DNA from: Linnemannia hyalina
Lineage: Eukaryota > Mortierellomycota > Mortierellomycetes > Mortierellales > Mortierellaceae
Reading direction: 5' to 3'
NCBI GenBank assembly: GCA_019671135.1
Contig: JAHRHY010000007.1
Span: forward strand, 1,922,001-1,986,000
DNA: 64,000 nucleotides
Shown: positions 49,521 to 60,471 of the stretch, piece by piece
Layout: every line of letters starts with the position of its first letter
How positions within the stretch are numbered: position 1 is the stretch's first letter
Translations under genes and position numbers: made by a program
Notes under the pieces: model-generated
Databases searched by the model: none
What the model was told of the DNA's origin: nothing
Seen by the model: the letters and a program-made list of their open reading frames with translations, nothing else

Positions 49521-50082
49521 ATCGGGTGTGCTCCTTGAGATACCGCATAAATACTCAGTATCGATAAACCTTTTTTCTACTAGTAAATAAACTACTTTAA
49601 TGCTCTACTGAGCTTTTTATTCACCCCCACCTTTTTCTCAATCGTGTCTTTTTTTTTTTTCTTGTTTGTTTTGAATTTTTTTTTTTTTTTTGGTATTTCA
49701 CTCGTTCTATGAAAAAGTGTGCCTGGTATTTATTTTTCTTTCTATAGCGTGTTTTGAATCGATTGATTTCATTGTCGTGCAACCGTCGACTCCTTTGCTT
49801 GATGGCCTGCGATGTGGGCCTGTGAATAAGGTAGCTGAGTGGGAAGGAGAGACAGAGAATGTGTAGGAGAGAGAGGGCGCGATGGAAAAATGATTGTGAG
49901 GGCGAAGTGAGAAAAAAAAGGATTTTTTCATGAGGGATAATTGAGGAATGGTAGAAGATTAATTGGCAGGAGGATGGCTGAAGATCGATTGGTAAGGGGA
50001 TGGTTGAGGAATAATTGAGGGATGGTTGAGGGATGGTTGGAGGATAGTTGAAGGATAGTCGAGGGATGGCTGAGAGATGGTT

Positions 50083-50271
50083 GAGGGAAGTGAGGGAAGT
50101 GAAGGAAGTGAAGGAAGTGAAGGAAGTGAAGGAAGTGAAGGAAGTGAAGGAAGTGAAGGAAGTGAAGGAAGTGAAGGAAGTGAAGGAAGTGAAGGAAGTG
50201 AAGGAAGTGAAGGAAGTGAAGGAAGTGAAGGAAGTGAAGGATGTGAAGGAAGTGAGGGAAGTGAAGGATGA
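50083..50271 (+). repeat. 9-bp minisatellite (GAAGGAAGT)n
   Basis: About 21 units. Fifteen perfect GAAGGAAGT copies run from 50101 to 50235, flanked by variants (GAGGGAAGT, GAAGGATGT). Upstream, from about 49950, a more degenerate GGATGGTTGAG-type repeat leads into it. Open frames through the array are repeat artefacts. Confidence 0.92.
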
Positions 50272-50493
50272 CTGGTGGATGGTTGAAAGTCGGTAGAAGG
50301 AGTTGATGGAAGCTTAGGAAGAGAAAGGAAAGAAGGAAGGTGAGGCAAAACAACGAGGTATTTATACTTGCCAGGAGACAAGCAACAGACCCAATAGAAA
50401 GGGCAATTCCCATAGGCTGGAGGGAGAAAGAGAAAAGGGAGTTGGTTCCGAAGAAATATAATATATACAGACATGATGTTACATTCATGAAGG

Positions 50494-50581
50494 GGACGGA
50501 TGGACAATCCGAAGTGGACGGATGCAGAATCCGAAGTGAACGGATGTAGAATCCGAAATGAACGGATGCAGAATCCGAAGT
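50494..50581 (+). repeat. Four tandem 22-bp repeats with internal dyad
   Basis: Exactly four contiguous 22-bp units start at 50494, 50516, 50538 and 50560. Each contains CGGAT ... ATCCG, an inverted pair separated by about five bases. Units differ at one to four positions. Confidence 0.9.
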
Positions 50582-51245
50582 GACTGAGCGAGTTGCGACA
50601 GACGAATGTACAGGCTTTTCTTGTGACACCACCATTCCTTCTATGCTGCTGTGGGCTTTTTTTTTCTTTTTTTGGCATGCATCTCCCACGTAAAAACTTT
50701 ATCTTGGACGAGAAAACAAAAATAACGGTCGCACAGGAACAAAAAGAGAATACACACGTCCCAAGGTCGACACACATGTATTTTTCGTGCGAAGAAAAAG
50801 ACAAGAAGCATCTGTGTTCATGGGCGCAGGTGTAAAAGAGTGACAGTTCAACTTGAAATCAAGCACGCTCAGCAAACACCCTCATACGCGAGCTAAAGGG
50901 CACAGAGGGCGCCGTGTTTTGTAGCCTCTCCGCTCGCTCGCCAAACCACAACAGACACGCGACTCACTCTTTCTTATTTCTCTTTCACCACGGCATTATT
51001 CAATCCAACACACATTCACCTTAATTTCGTCTCTTTACTTCGTCTGGTGAAATACACTTCTCATGGAGAAGCAAAGGATTCACCTTAACTATGCTTGGAT
51101 TTACGGATCCAGGAAAATGGGTGCGAAAATTACGTCACCGGAGTTAGAAATCGACCGCCCTCCGTGCGAATCCCCATTTAGAAAAGATGGACAGGGTCTG
51201 GACGGCCAGTTTCCTAAAATGTTAACTCGGTGTCCACTCACCTGC

Positions 51246-51254
51246 TATAAAAGG
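51246..51254 (+). promoter_or_regulatory. TATA-like box in left palindrome arm
   Basis: TATAAAAGG lies about 300 bp upstream of a pyrimidine tract (about 51550-51665) and 538 bp before an ATG at 51784, all pointing to the palindrome centre. Its mirror copy is on the - strand at 52456-52464. Function is inference. Confidence 0.4.
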
Positions 51255-51783
51255 CAGAAATAGGTGTCCAGGCGCATAATTGGGGTGTTTGTCAATTGCT
51301 CGGTGTATAGGCATGCTAGCAGCGTGCGGTTGGTCTCTTTGGGTAGCGGTGAAGCATAGCTTCCTTCCATAGAAGTTGGTGACTCTTAGAATATGTATCT
51401 CCCACCTAGCAGTCGAAAAACAAAAAAGAAACGCCACGGGTGTGTCGCGTAGATCTTCGCGCGACATGCAGGCAAATTGCACGCCAATCATGCATGCATC
51501 CACTACTAAAAACGAAAAGAGGAAAAATATGTAAATAATCCAGGGAATCCATCTTTTTCTTCCTTTCTTTTCTCCGTCCTCGGCGCCCTCCATCCTCTTC
51601 TTTCTTCCTTCTGTCTTTCTTTCTGTTCCCATTCCTCATCCCTCTCTTCTTCCTTACTCCCTACGACCCTGTTCAGTCTCTCACAATCTCGCATTTGTCT
51701 TCTTCTTTGACTTTTATTGTAAGCTCCATTCCTTCCTTCACATTCACACCTGCACTTCCGTCATCGTCGCCTCCCGTGCCATC

Positions 51784-51831
51784 ATGACCAAAGCCAAAAA
51801 AAAAAAAAAAAAGCCTCTCAGCCACCCCTAG
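51784..51831 (+). other. Short open frame at palindrome centre (and mirror copy)
   Basis: After the CT-rich leader an ATG at 51784 opens MTKAKKKKKKPLSHP and then meets TAG at 51829-51831. The mirror copy is on the - strand at 51926-51879. It looks like the first codons of a gene cut off at the palindrome centre. A17 encodes the Lys run. Confidence 0.4.
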
Positions 51832-53528
51832 TACGTTCTGCTGTTCATATCTGCAGGTTGACGGGACAACAGAACGTACTAGGGGTGGCTGAGAGGCTTT
51901 TTTTTTTTTTTTTTGGCTTTGGTCATGATGGCACGGGAGGCGACGATGACGGAAGTGCAGGTGTGAATGTGAAGGAAGGAATGGAGCTTACAATAAAAGT
52001 CAAAGAAGAAGACAAATGCGAGATTGTGAGAGACTGAACAGGGTCGTAGGGAGTAAGGAAGAAGAGAGGGATGAGGAATGGGAACAGAAAGAAAGACAGA
52101 AGGAAGAAAGAAGAGGATGGAGGGCGCCGAGGACGGAGAAAAGAAAGGAAGAAAAAGATGGATTCCCTGGATTATTTACATATTTTTCCTCTTTTCGTTT
52201 TTAGTAGTGGATGCATGCATGATTGGCGTGCAATTTGCCTGCATGTCGCGCGAAGATCTACGCGACACACCCGTGGCGTTTCTTTTTTGTTTTTCGACTG
52301 CTAGGTGGGAGATACATATTCTAAGAGTCACCAACTTCTATGGAAGGAAGCTATGCTTCACCGCTACCCAAAGAGACCAACCGCACGCTGCTAGCATGCC
52401 TATACACCGAGCAATTGACAAACACCCCAATTATGCGCCTGGACACCTATTTCTGCCTTTTATAGCAGGTGAGTGGACACCGAGTTAACATTTTAGGAAA
52501 CTGGCCGTCCAGACCCTGTCCATCTTTTCTAAATGGGGATTCGCACGGAGGGCGGTCGATTTCTAACTCCGGTGACGTAATTTTCGCACCCATTTTCCTG
52601 GATCCGTAAATCCAGGCACAGATACTGGTTCTTTTCGCAAAATGGAGTGTAAGGCATCAAGGTCCAAGGATAAGAAAAATAAGAGGTAGAAAAGTTTGCG
52701 CAATGGTCGATAGATCATTTTCCTCCAGAATATCGCAGTGTTGAGAGATGGTGCTAATTAACAAGACGCGTTGATTAACATTTGAGACGAACGCGTTTTT
52801 ATCAATGATCAATGATATGACGGCAAAGCATTGTCACTCTCCAGGAAGGACAATACCCGTCTCTCCTCTTTTTCCTTTTTACATTTTATTTTTTCGTTTG
52901 TTTCTTCGTTCCTCCTTCTTTCCTTTTTTCTTCCTTTCCCTCCTTTACTTCCTTCCCTCTTACCTCCTTCCTTCCTTTCATTTTTTTCCCTCCTTACATG
53001 CCAGACGCATACTTTCTCTCCATCTTACTCTCCCGGCCCCCCTATCTTGCATTCCCACGCAACCATACATCCAACGCTCGAGTTTTTCAGAAACAGAGAA
53101 AGAGGTGAGTAAACGAGTACCAACGAGGGCACCAGGAACGAATACTAAAGAACATGTATTATTTTATAAAAACGGACTATAAGGTGATGTGGTTTGCTAT
53201 TTGTAGTTTGTGTGATAGCTGCGAGGTGGGAGTAAGATTAATTTTGTGTCTAAAAACTCCCACGTATCATGGATCCATCATCCTTCCATATTTCTCTTTC
53301 ATCTTTCCTTCCCACCTGCCTCTCTCATTCACACAGGCTCTCCCTTCTTCCCCCACCCTCCTTGCGCCCTTGTTTCCTCACCATTCGCAGCAGAAAGAAA
53401 GGGAAAACGTCGAAAAATACCTATTTTTTAATGCTTCGCGTCTATTTCGATGTTTTTCTGGTATTTTTTGACGAGAGCGGAGGCAGTTTTATACAAAATC
53501 AGAGAAAATAAACGAAAAACAAGCACAG

Positions 53529-53625
53529 AAGAGGTTCTCTCGCCACCACAAGGACTTCAGCGGCACTGCCATCAACACTGCCTCTCTCCTCACCATCTTC
53601 GTCATCGCTGACGGTTCCTATGTTG
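53529..53625 (+). pseudogene. Exon-like fragment, possible gene relic
   Basis: A 97-nt stretch with C-ending codons typical of local genes encodes KRFSRHHKDFSGTAINTASL followed by LTIFVIADGSYVG. It is preceded by CAG and followed by a GTAAAT donor-like site. No matching neighbouring exon was found, and I cannot name the source protein. It may be coincidence. Confidence 0.3.
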
Positions 53626-54481
53626 GTAAATTGTGTCAAATGTCACTGATCTTCCCTTATTTCAGGCAGTCGACTTTGTTGCTTTAAATTTCTGATGCCG
53701 CTAGTGGTCGTGGTCCGTGGACTTTGATCGCTGCCGGGGTACGGGTTGGACCTTGTCCAATCGCCGCCAACATTGTGGCCATCTCCACCTCACCTTTACT
53801 TTTGCTTAGGGTTATCTCACCGACTGTATAGTTCTCATGGTCTGACTTCTTCCTCCCTCCCTTTTTGCCACCATCTTTTTTTTCTCTCCGTCCACGACCC
53901 AATGCCCAAAGCCTTTCTACGAATTGCTATATGTCTCATTCGCCCTCTCATCTTCTCATATTGTTTTCTATATTCGCATCCAGACCGTTCTTCTCGTTCT
54001 GTTATTATCGCTTCCCATCTAGAAGCGCCTTTTTTTGTTGTTGTTCGAAAGGCGATCACGATGGATTTTTTTCATGTGTGAGACATCATTGTTCGAGGTG
54101 CACGCAGTTTCACTCTAGTTCTCTAAAATTAAGTAAGGGCAACGATGTGCGCTGGCCAATGCGGGTCGGGAGATATGCCCGAGATATCGATGCGATGAAT
54201 CACCACGCTTGTGCACGGACAAAGTAATGAGACTCAAAAGGTAACAACCGCGTGGTGTCCAATCAGAATCAACGGCGATTTATTATTTTTGTCCTTCAGA
54301 ATGGTCCAGATCGCTCTCCTCCCTCCTCCCCCGCTTGTAATCAAAACATTGTTCCCTCTCCCTTCTTTTCTCTCCTTTTTTCATCCACCCCAAACAATCA
54401 TAAACATATTAACATAAACAACCACAACAGCAGAGCACAGCGCCAGACAACAGACAACGGACAACACACAACAAAGAGCAA

Positions 54482-56892
54482 ATGGGCCCTATGGACCACA
54501 TGCAGGAGCATTCTGCACACCAGGGCTTGCCCAATTCCTCCAATAAGCGCGAATCCACTGACAACATCCTCAGTAACGACAACGGCGATGATACCCACAT
54601 CTGCGCCAATGAGAAGAAGGCCGACGCCGAACAATCCTACCTCAAGCCCGACGGCGACAACGACGAGAACTCGCCTATCCCCGAGGTTGCTGCTATTGTC
54701 TCGAACAAGGATGATCCCTCTCTGCCGGTTATGACCTTTCGATTCTATGTCATGGCGATTGTCTTTTCGCTTATCCTGTCCTTCTTTAACCAGTTCTTGT
54801 GAGTTTCTTTTGTTTGTTTGTCTTTGTAGAGAGGTGAGGACGTTATTTTGTGTGTCCGAGCGTAAGCAAACAAAATTTCAATCCAAACTGACCTTTTTTT
54901 TTACTTACACATGCTCATCCATCACATCTCCATAAAAATAGCTGGTTCCGCTCACATCCAATGACAATCTCGACCCTCGTCATCCAACTGCTCTCCTACC
55001 CGTTCGGCCGCTTTCTCGCCGCAGTCCTCCCCCATGGCCGTCTTAACCCAGGCCCCTTCTCCATCAAGGAACACGTCCTCGTCGCACTGACCGCAAACTG
55101 TGCCGGTGGTACCGCTTACGCCGTCGACATCACCGTCATCCAAAAGGTTTTTTACCATGAGGATTTCGGCTTCCTTGCCAATTTCCTTCTCATCCTGTGT
55201 ACACAGATGTTGGGATATGGTATGGCTGGAGTTTTGAGACGGTACCTTGTCTATCCAGCCGCCATGATCTGGCCTGCCAACTTGGTCCAAGTCGCACTGT
55301 TTAATACCTTGCACAAAGAGGAGGATCTTCAACCGGGTCAGTGGTCTCGCTTTAAGTTCTTCCTTGTCGCGACTTTTGGAATGTTTTGCTATGCTTGGAT
55401 CCCTGGTTTCCTGTTTCCGGTCCTCTCATCCATTGCTTGGATCTGCTGGATCAAACCTTCGAACCTGGTTCTCTCGCAACTCACAGGGGCAGGTGGACTC
55501 GGCATTGGTGCCATTTCACTGGACTGGAACAACATTGTCTCCTTCTTGGGTTCTCCCTTGATCGTCCCTTGGTGGGCGCAAGTCAACATTGGTATCGGCT
55601 TCTTCCTCATCGCCTGGGTCCTTGTCCCCATCGCATACTACACCAACCTCTGGGACGCCAAGCGGTTCCCGATCCTCACTCCAGCCCTATTCAGAGTCGA
55701 CGGGTCCCCTTACAACACCACCATGATCATGACCGACAATGTTCTTGACGTAGAGAAATACGAAGCCTACGGCCCTCTCCGGATCTCGACCTTCTTTGCC
55801 CTCACCTACGGCATTGGTTTCGCTGGCTTGGCTTCAATGGTCACCCACACTTGGCTCTACCACCGCAAGAAACTGGTCGCCCAATGGAAACAATCCCGCG
55901 AACACTCTGAGGACATCCATCACAAGCTCATGCAGGCCTACCCCGAGGTTCCCGACTGGTGGTATCTGGCTCTCTTTGTCATCATGACCAGTATTGCAGT
56001 TGCGACCTGCGAGATCTGGGACTACAAGTTGCCATGGTGGGCTGTCCTCCTTGCCGTCGCCATCTCAGCATTCTTCTCCCTTCCTGTCGGTCTCATCCAA
56101 GCCATCACCAACCAACAACTAGGACTCAACATCATCACCGAGTATGTCATCGGTTACATCCTCCCTGGTCGTCCCATTGCCAACGTCACCTTCAAGACCC
56201 TTGGCTACATCTCCATGGCCCAGGCCATGACCTTCACTTCCGACCTCAAACTCGGCCACTACATGAAGATCCCCCCTCGCGCCATGTTCTGGGCCCAACT
56301 CCTCGGAACCGTCATCGCCGGCCTCACCAACCTCCTCACCGCCAACTGGCTCCTCCGCTCTCAACCCGGGGTCTGCACAACTGCCTCCAAAGATTTCTCC
56401 TGCCCCTCGGCCCGCACCTTCTTCTCGGCCTCCGTCATCTGGGGTGTCATTGCTCCCAACCGAATGTTTGGTCCCACATCCATCTACAACGCCATCAACT
56501 ACTTCTTCCTCATCGGCTTCCTCCTACCTATTCCTTTCTATTTCCTCAAGAAACGTTTCCCCAACTGCTCATGGCTCGAATTCGTTCACATCCCCGTCCT
56601 CCTCGCCGCTACGGGTATGATGCCACCCGCCCAAGCATACCATTACACCAACTGGTTGGCCCTCGGGTTCTTGTTCCAGTATGTCGCGAGACGATACTAC
56701 CCAGATTGGCATTTAAGGTTTACTTACATCTTGTCGGCGGCGTTTGATTCAGGCACGGCATTTATGGTTCTGTTGTCCTTCTTTATTTTCACGTTGCGGG
56801 GGAAGGAGATGACGCCTTGGTGGGGAACGCAGTCGGATATGTGTCCGCTTGAAGGTGAACCCTTCTATCCTGTTGGGTCCCATACCGACTAA
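54482..56892 (+). CDS. OPT-family oligopeptide transporter (paralog 2)
   Basis: Second OPT transporter in the same orientation, closely related to the one at 47153. Exons 54482-54798 and 54942-56892; 755 residues. The intron sits at the identical place and phase (after the first two bases of the second Phe in NQFFWFR). Signatures: NPGPFSIKEH, a canonical KIPPR motif in YMKIPPRAMFWAQ, DWNNIVSFLGSPLIVPWWAQ, EYVIGYILPGRP and PPAQAYHYTNWLA. The N-terminus before ENSPIPEVAAIVSNKDDP is longer and unrelated, and the C-terminal tail lacks the ~35-residue extension of paralog 1. Codon bias is weaker, and no TATA box was seen close upstream, so it may be less or conditionally expressed. Confidence 0.95.
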
Positions 56893-57683
56893 GTTTTTTT
56901 TTTTTTTGTTTGCAATCACTTGTAGAAAGAAAGAAAAAAAAAAGTTACCTTTTCTTTTTCACTCTTCCTGTCGCAAATAAAAAACATTGTCTTTTCTTGT
57001 CTGGATCCTTGACTCTAGTCTGGCTTGTGGGTGTGGTCCTTGCGTGATATCAAACTGAGCCCGGTGAATAAAGTCAGTTGTATGCCCATCCTCGCCCCAC
57101 TCATATCGTCATCTATTACTACCGACATATGTATAGAACCCCCCAAGGAACCGCCACATGAAGAAAAGCAAAGGTGTAGGATGGAAACGAGGACAAGTCG
57201 CCTTCTTAGTGTGAGAGCAAGGTAAATCGGGGTTTTTTTGGGATGATCACTGCCACGGGATGAGTACCCTGCGCTCGACTGGACAGGTGGAAAAAAAAAA
57301 TACACAAGGACAGTTTGGTAGGAGGGGGGTTTTTTTTCTTCGTTCCATCGATATTCGGAAATGAATGAAAGCGGGCATGCTCTTCTCTTCTCGTTTTTTT
57401 TTTCAGATCAAAGAACCAACGTTTTGTTGCCCTGACTACAATGGCCCAAGATCCACACAAAAAACGTGGTTCAGTGTTAGTCAGTCTCTGAGAAATGGCG
57501 TGGAGTTTTGAATGAGGCTAATTGAGTCAAGGAAAAAATTATAACGATGTTACTAGATCACCCATCTTACCCTTCGTGTAATGCACGCACTCCATATTAA
57601 AAAAAAATATTTCCTCTTTCTTTATTTTTACAAGACCAGCTTGACGAACGAAAGGGAAAGAGGAGAATCAATAGGGCACGGCT
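56893..57683. other. Convergent intergenic region
   Basis: 3' ends of the second OPT gene and the F-box gene face each other here. It contains T and A runs next to the OPT stop and an AATAAA at about 56977. No gene seen. Confidence 0.6.
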
Positions 57684-59621
57684 TCAAGGGAACCCCCACC
57701 CAACAACACCACCACCAGATTCAAAGTCACCCGGCCCACCCTGCGAATCTTCGTCGTCCTCCCCATTGAGCTTGAACGAGATCTTGAGACCTGATCGTAG
57801 TGTCGCCGACATGACCTCCGGCTGCTTTTGTTTCTCTACTGCCTTCCCCAACGACGTCCACTTCTTCTTCTTCGTGTCCTGTTCACTTGATCCCTCGGCA
57901 GTAATTGTATCTTCGTCAGCGGCGGAAGGGGTAGTAGGAGTCGGACTGGGTGACCGGGATCGCTTCCGCTTAGACAGAGATGGTTCTGAAGGTATTGATA
58001 AAGTTCCTGTGGTAGACGAGGTCGCTGATCTTGACGACGACGCACATGAATCTGCCATTATCACTGCTGGCAAATACGTCGATCCTGCCTGACCACCATC
58101 GTCATTGTCGTCCTGGTACAAAGGCTCCGGCTGCTGATCCACGAACCTCCCACGCTTGATCCGATGCCCAACCTTGGCCTCGACTTCCTCAATCGCCTGC
58201 TCCTGCGCAAGGGTCGCCTGCGGGGGGATCACATCATTCGACCGGAACTGTAACTCTGTCAGTCTGGGGAACAAGTTGCCAATCTCGATGATCGTCGCCC
58301 ACGGCAAAGGATTCCTGAGTTTAGCAATATCCAACCGTTCCAGCTTTGTCAATTTCGAGAGTTCCGTCCGTCCTTGTTCCAGTATCTGTAGCGAGAATCC
58401 ATGTCCTGATAACTTGAGGGTCCGGAGATCGGTCAGAAGACCCAATTGGTGATACATTGCGGGGAGGAGCGCTGATGCGACTGAGGTATCTGCAGAGTAG
58501 GAGGCGTGGATTCCTGAAATGTCGAGGTATTCTAAGCCCAAGCAGCCCCAGGACGAAAAAGGTGTTGACGCTGAAGTTGACGACGAAGAGGCGGAAAAAG
58601 CAGACGAGGTGGATGGATCGCCAAAGATGGTCAACATGATCTTGTCACAGAACGACAAGTCCAGATGCACAAGTTTTGTACAATTCTGCACAATCGCCCG
58701 GATACTCTTCTGCGTCAAATTCCCACAAAACGGCAACTTGAGCGACTCGAGCTGCGGGCACCGATTGGCGACCAGAATAATATCGGCATCGTGAACCTCC
58801 GTCAATCCCAGATCCAGGAACCTCAAATTGGGCAAGACCGCTAGGAGTGCCTGGAACCCATTCGACTGCAGAGATAGACAGAAATGAAAGTTCAAGTACT
58901 CCAGCTGGAAACAATAATCGGCGACTCCGATCAGGGCCTTGGAGGTCATGAACTGGTGTAATGAGACCGAGAGTCGGAGGAGATTGGGGAACTGCTTTGC
59001 GAAGGCAATGAGCTCATCATCGTCGAAGCGCGGGTGGGTACAGTCAATCTTGGAGAGAAGCGGTTGAGTCCGTGCGATCGCCTGGAGGAGATCGCCCGTA
59101 AAGTTGTGTCCTGAAATATGTCGGATCTGTGAACAGCCCTCCAACAGTTGCGCCATATCCGAAGGCTCCCAATTCAACAGGTTCGTCTCGAACTGCTGCA
59201 ACCTCTTTCCATACCTCCCGATCACGGTCGTCAGAATCGAGCTCTTGACCTCCCTGGGCACCTGGACATCGAGTCGTTCAAGATTAGGTGTCCTGGACAA
59301 GATACTCTCTAGCTGCCGAGCCATCCGTTCCAGGTCGACCTCCTGCACAAGTCGAGTCGACTGCGAGAGTTCGAGCGAGAGGGCCTTGACATGTTCTCCA
59401 CGACGGTCGAGGAATGGCCAGAGATGAGACAGATCGTGGATGTACCAGTCGTTGGGGATGACGAGTTGGTTGGCGAGGATGATGTTAGCGAGTCGTTCCC
59501 ATTCCTTGCAGACGAGGGAGGCCTGGCGGAGGGCGGAGAGAGTCATGCAGTCAAAGATCAGGCACAGGATCTCGGGGATTGCGAGTGTCTTTGTTGATGC
59601 CAGCAGTACCGGGTCAGACAT
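57684..59621 (-). CDS. F-box and leucine-rich-repeat protein
   Basis: Single-exon gene of 645 residues. An F-box-like N-terminus (IPEILCLIFDCMTLSALRQA, SLVCKEWERLANIIL, about residues 15-50) would bind Skp1. Degenerate leucine-rich repeats follow from ~100 to ~450 (NLERLDVQV, LPNLRFLDLGLTEVHDADI, CPQLESLKLPFCGNLTQ, CTKLVHLDLSFCDKI), the substrate-recognition part of an SCF ubiquitin ligase. Residues ~345-365 are Ser-rich. The last ~150 residues are low complexity with a basic KRKRSRSPSP patch that could be a nuclear signal. Such F-box/LRR genes are often expanded in early-diverging fungi; the specific substrate cannot be inferred. Confidence 0.88.
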   Translation of the reverse strand: MSDPVLLASTKTLAIPEILCLIFDCMTLSALRQASLVCKEWERLANIILANQLVIPNDWYIHDLSHLWPFLDRRGEHVKALSLELSQSTRLVQEVDLERMARQLESILSRTPNLERLDVQVPREVKSSILTTVIGRYGKRLQQFETNLLNWEPSDMAQLLEGCSQIRHISGHNFTGDLLQAIARTQPLLSKIDCTHPRFDDDELIAFAKQFPNLLRLSVSLHQFMTSKALIGVADYCFQLEYLNFHFCLSLQSNGFQALLAVLPNLRFLDLGLTEVHDADIILVANRCPQLESLKLPFCGNLTQKSIRAIVQNCTKLVHLDLSFCDKIMLTIFGDPSTSSAFSASSSSTSASTPFSSWGCLGLEYLDISGIHASYSADTSVASALLPAMYHQLGLLTDLRTLKLSGHGFSLQILEQGRTELSKLTKLERLDIAKLRNPLPWATIIEIGNLFPRLTELQFRSNDVIPPQATLAQEQAIEEVEAKVGHRIKRGRFVDQQPEPLYQDDNDDGGQAGSTYLPAVIMADSCASSSRSATSSTTGTLSIPSEPSLSKRKRSRSPSPTPTTPSAADEDTITAEGSSEQDTKKKKWTSLGKAVEKQKQPEVMSATLRSGLKISFKLNGEDDEDSQGGPGDFESGGGVVGWGFP

Positions 59622-60471
59622 TCTCCCTTGGTTTGTGGTGGTGGTGGTGGTAATGATGAGTTGATCTTGTTACTGGCGGGAAACAAGAAAGCAGGTTGGG
59701 ATCGGAAGAGAATGAAAGTTGGCTGAAGAAAGAGGATAAAGGAAGGGGGATGTGGATTCAAAAAGTGAGCCTTGTTGGGGGAAATTATATTGCAATTCAA
59801 ACGCCCACCCCACACGACCCCCAACTGGGTCAACACGGTGGGCCAACAGTGAACGCAATTGAAGCGATGGGAGACCGTGAGCAAAATAAGCACACTTTGA
59901 TTGCGAGTTGGTAACGCAAACAAACAACCCAGTGGTATTCGGTGTAGCATACATACTTCGCCCAACGAAGAGGTAGAATAAAAAAAAACGCGCCAAGCTA
60001 TGCTCAGGATGCTGTCCTGTCCAAAGCGCATGTCGCAACTAATCCCCGCTCCCCATAATGGAACGGAATTGAACTCTATTATCGTGCAACACCTATCACA
60101 CTCATGAGAACAAGGGCCATGTTAGTGGTCGCCGTTTACGACGTAGAAATGCATGGTTTCATTTTTTTGGCCTTGGGACCACAAACCCCTGATTTTTTTT
60201 TCTTTCTTTCTCTGCCACCATTCGACAAGGGGTGCGACCACGGCAAGGGACAAACGAATCCAGAAACGAATCACACACAGAAAAAAAAAAACGCGACAAT
60301 TCCTTCCGATAGCCACGTTCTTTAGAAAGATTCGTACAAGCAATACCAGACGCGCGAATTCTTGGAACAAATATATTTATTGAATGCGAGTATTTTTACA
60401 AAAGCGAAAAGAGCAAAGGAATGTTTTTTCTGGTTTTTCTAGTGTTGGGGATATAAAGGTATGCGAAGCAT
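59622..60471. other. Intergenic region upstream of the F-box gene
   Basis: About 850 bp between the F-box start and the URA2 stop, both on the - strand. Short CCACCA and A/T runs only; no coding sequence or RNA gene recognised. Confidence 0.55.

Larger units (their letters stand above)
51096..52614. repeat. Large inverted repeat: 745-bp arms, 29-bp spacer
   Basis: The left arm (51096-51840) and right arm (51870-52614) are reverse complements. I found no mismatch in the long stretches compared, and predicted open frames in the two arms are identical (for example 136 codons at 51222-51632 - and 52078-52488 +). Pairing breaks at 51095/52615 and at 51841/51869. No clear target-site duplication or transposase is visible. 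Each arm contains TATAAAAGG, a pyrimidine-rich leader, an ATG followed by A17, and TTACGTCACCGG near its outer end. Confidence 0.95.
49521..54481. other. 5-kb repeat-rich spacer between the two OPT paralogs
   Basis: Contains T-rich runs after the first OPT gene, a 9-bp minisatellite (50083-50271), a 4 x 22-bp repeat (50494-50581) and the 745-bp-arm inverted repeat (51096-52614). An exon-like fragment lies at 53529-53625, followed by CT-rich DNA before the second OPT gene. No complete gene is recognised. Confidence 0.65.

Noticed and set aside
50083..50581. Possible CRISPR-like array
   Set aside because: Units are contiguous tandem repeats without unique spacers, and the context is fungal nuclear DNA.
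49928..50804. Open frames of 253 and 281 codons on the - strand
   Set aside because: They owe their length to the 9-bp repeat, whose unit is a multiple of three and contains no stop; composition is pure repeat (HFL or LPS).
51222..52488. 136-codon open frame present in both palindrome arms
   Set aside because: No recognisable domain, and it runs against the apparent promoter direction of its arm; duplicated only because the arms are identical.
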